A DNA stretch of 64,000 nt from Bryobacterales bacterium (GTDB lineage Bacteria > Acidobacteriota > Terriglobia > Bryobacterales > Bryobacteraceae). Made by a program: the position numbers and the translations under genes. Below, piece after piece: positions 63,701 to 64,000 of this stretch. The DNA lies in contig DAIDHC010000123.1 of assembly GCA_027452065.1 (NCBI GenBank), positions 44,717 to 108,716 on the forward strand. Reading direction: 5' to 3'. The notes under the pieces are model-generated. The model saw only the letters and a program-made list of their open reading frames with translations. It did no database searches and was not told where the DNA came from. Position 1 is the stretch's first letter. Each line of letters opens with the position of its first letter.

Positions 63701-64000
63701 ACACTGCTATGATCTCGCAAAATTGAAATTCTCTCCATGAGTGGGCACTGTCAGGCTCTACGCGCTGGCGGCGCGATCTATGGAAAACCCCTCCCATCCA
63801 AGGCGAACAAAAGTAGAACATCGCCCGCATTCTGTGTTATCACGGGTAAACGGCAGATCCTAGCCGCGATTTCTCACACAGGGACCAGAGGCAGCCAGCC
63901 GGCCAGTCTCCGGTGGGATCGGGGCTGATTTTAGAGCGGCTTTTTGGGTATTGTCGAACCGAAGGCCTGTTACGGGCCTGTTGCCGTGATGGATGCGGGC
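63701..64000. other. Right edge, no gene seen
   Basis: 300 bases with short frames only. No ribosome site and no tRNA sequence, so the far attachment site is not here. The minus-strand promoter of the caspase-like gene should lie near 63,705-63,760. Confidence 0.45.

Overview
The window joins two unlike pieces of DNA. Positions 1 to about 22,905 are ordinary chromosome, most likely from an acidobacterium of the Bryobacter/Solibacter type. The evidence is a giant carboxypeptidase-regulatory/TonB-dependent receptor, a duplicated MacB/FtsX-type permease with no ATPase (the acidobacterial 'ADOP' architecture), a Tat-exported phosphatase-superfamily protein, FG-GAP, NHL and sortilin-like beta-propellers, NAD-dependent DNA ligase (ligA), a lipid kinase, an EmrB-type exporter and a GC-rich codon style.

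At about 22,906-22,965 lies only the 3' half of a tRNA-Leu(CAA) on the minus strand. From there to the right edge the content changes to an integrated mobile element whose genes look alphaproteobacterial. Chromosome touches the tRNA 3' end, so the junction reads as the attachment site left after tRNA-targeted integration. The intact tRNA should lie at the far end, beyond 64,000. The element is therefore at least 41 kb.

Element layout: 23-27 kb, two IS110-superfamily transposases in a repeat-rich non-coding border. 27.2-29.9 kb, a DNA methyltransferase operon with two paralogous small genes and a Cys-cluster protein, closed by a terminator. 29.9-36.7 kb, a secreted Rhs polymorphic toxin with a lipoprotein and a membrane protein as candidate immunity factors and a displaced Rhs scrap between them. 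37.4-46.9 kb, a mobilization block: HUH relaxase, MobC-type proteins, a candidate oriT, VirD4 coupling protein and several coiled-coil accessory proteins. No type IV secretion channel is visible. 47-51.2 kb, unknown genes and a tyrosine integrase with six paired TGTCGAGG boxes upstream. 51.5-56.4 kb, backbone genes: an SSB-tail-like protein with an inverted decayed copy, a gamma-glutamylcyclotransferase-like protein, a long ParB-like protein and ArdC antirestriction. 56.6-57.5 kb, two copies of a structured RNA resembling the radC motif. 57.8-61.3 kb, a complete ABC-three-component defence operon (nuclease, middle component, Rad50-like ATPase). 61.6-64 kb, a possible HsdS remnant, an HExxH peptidase and a caspase/CHAT-like protein.

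The least described parts are the peptidase pair beside the ABC-3C operon, the module shared by the relaxase and a neighbouring gene, the paired boxes upstream of the integrase, the inverted duplication of the SSB-tail gene, and the twin structured RNAs. All functions are read from sequence alone; no database search was run.
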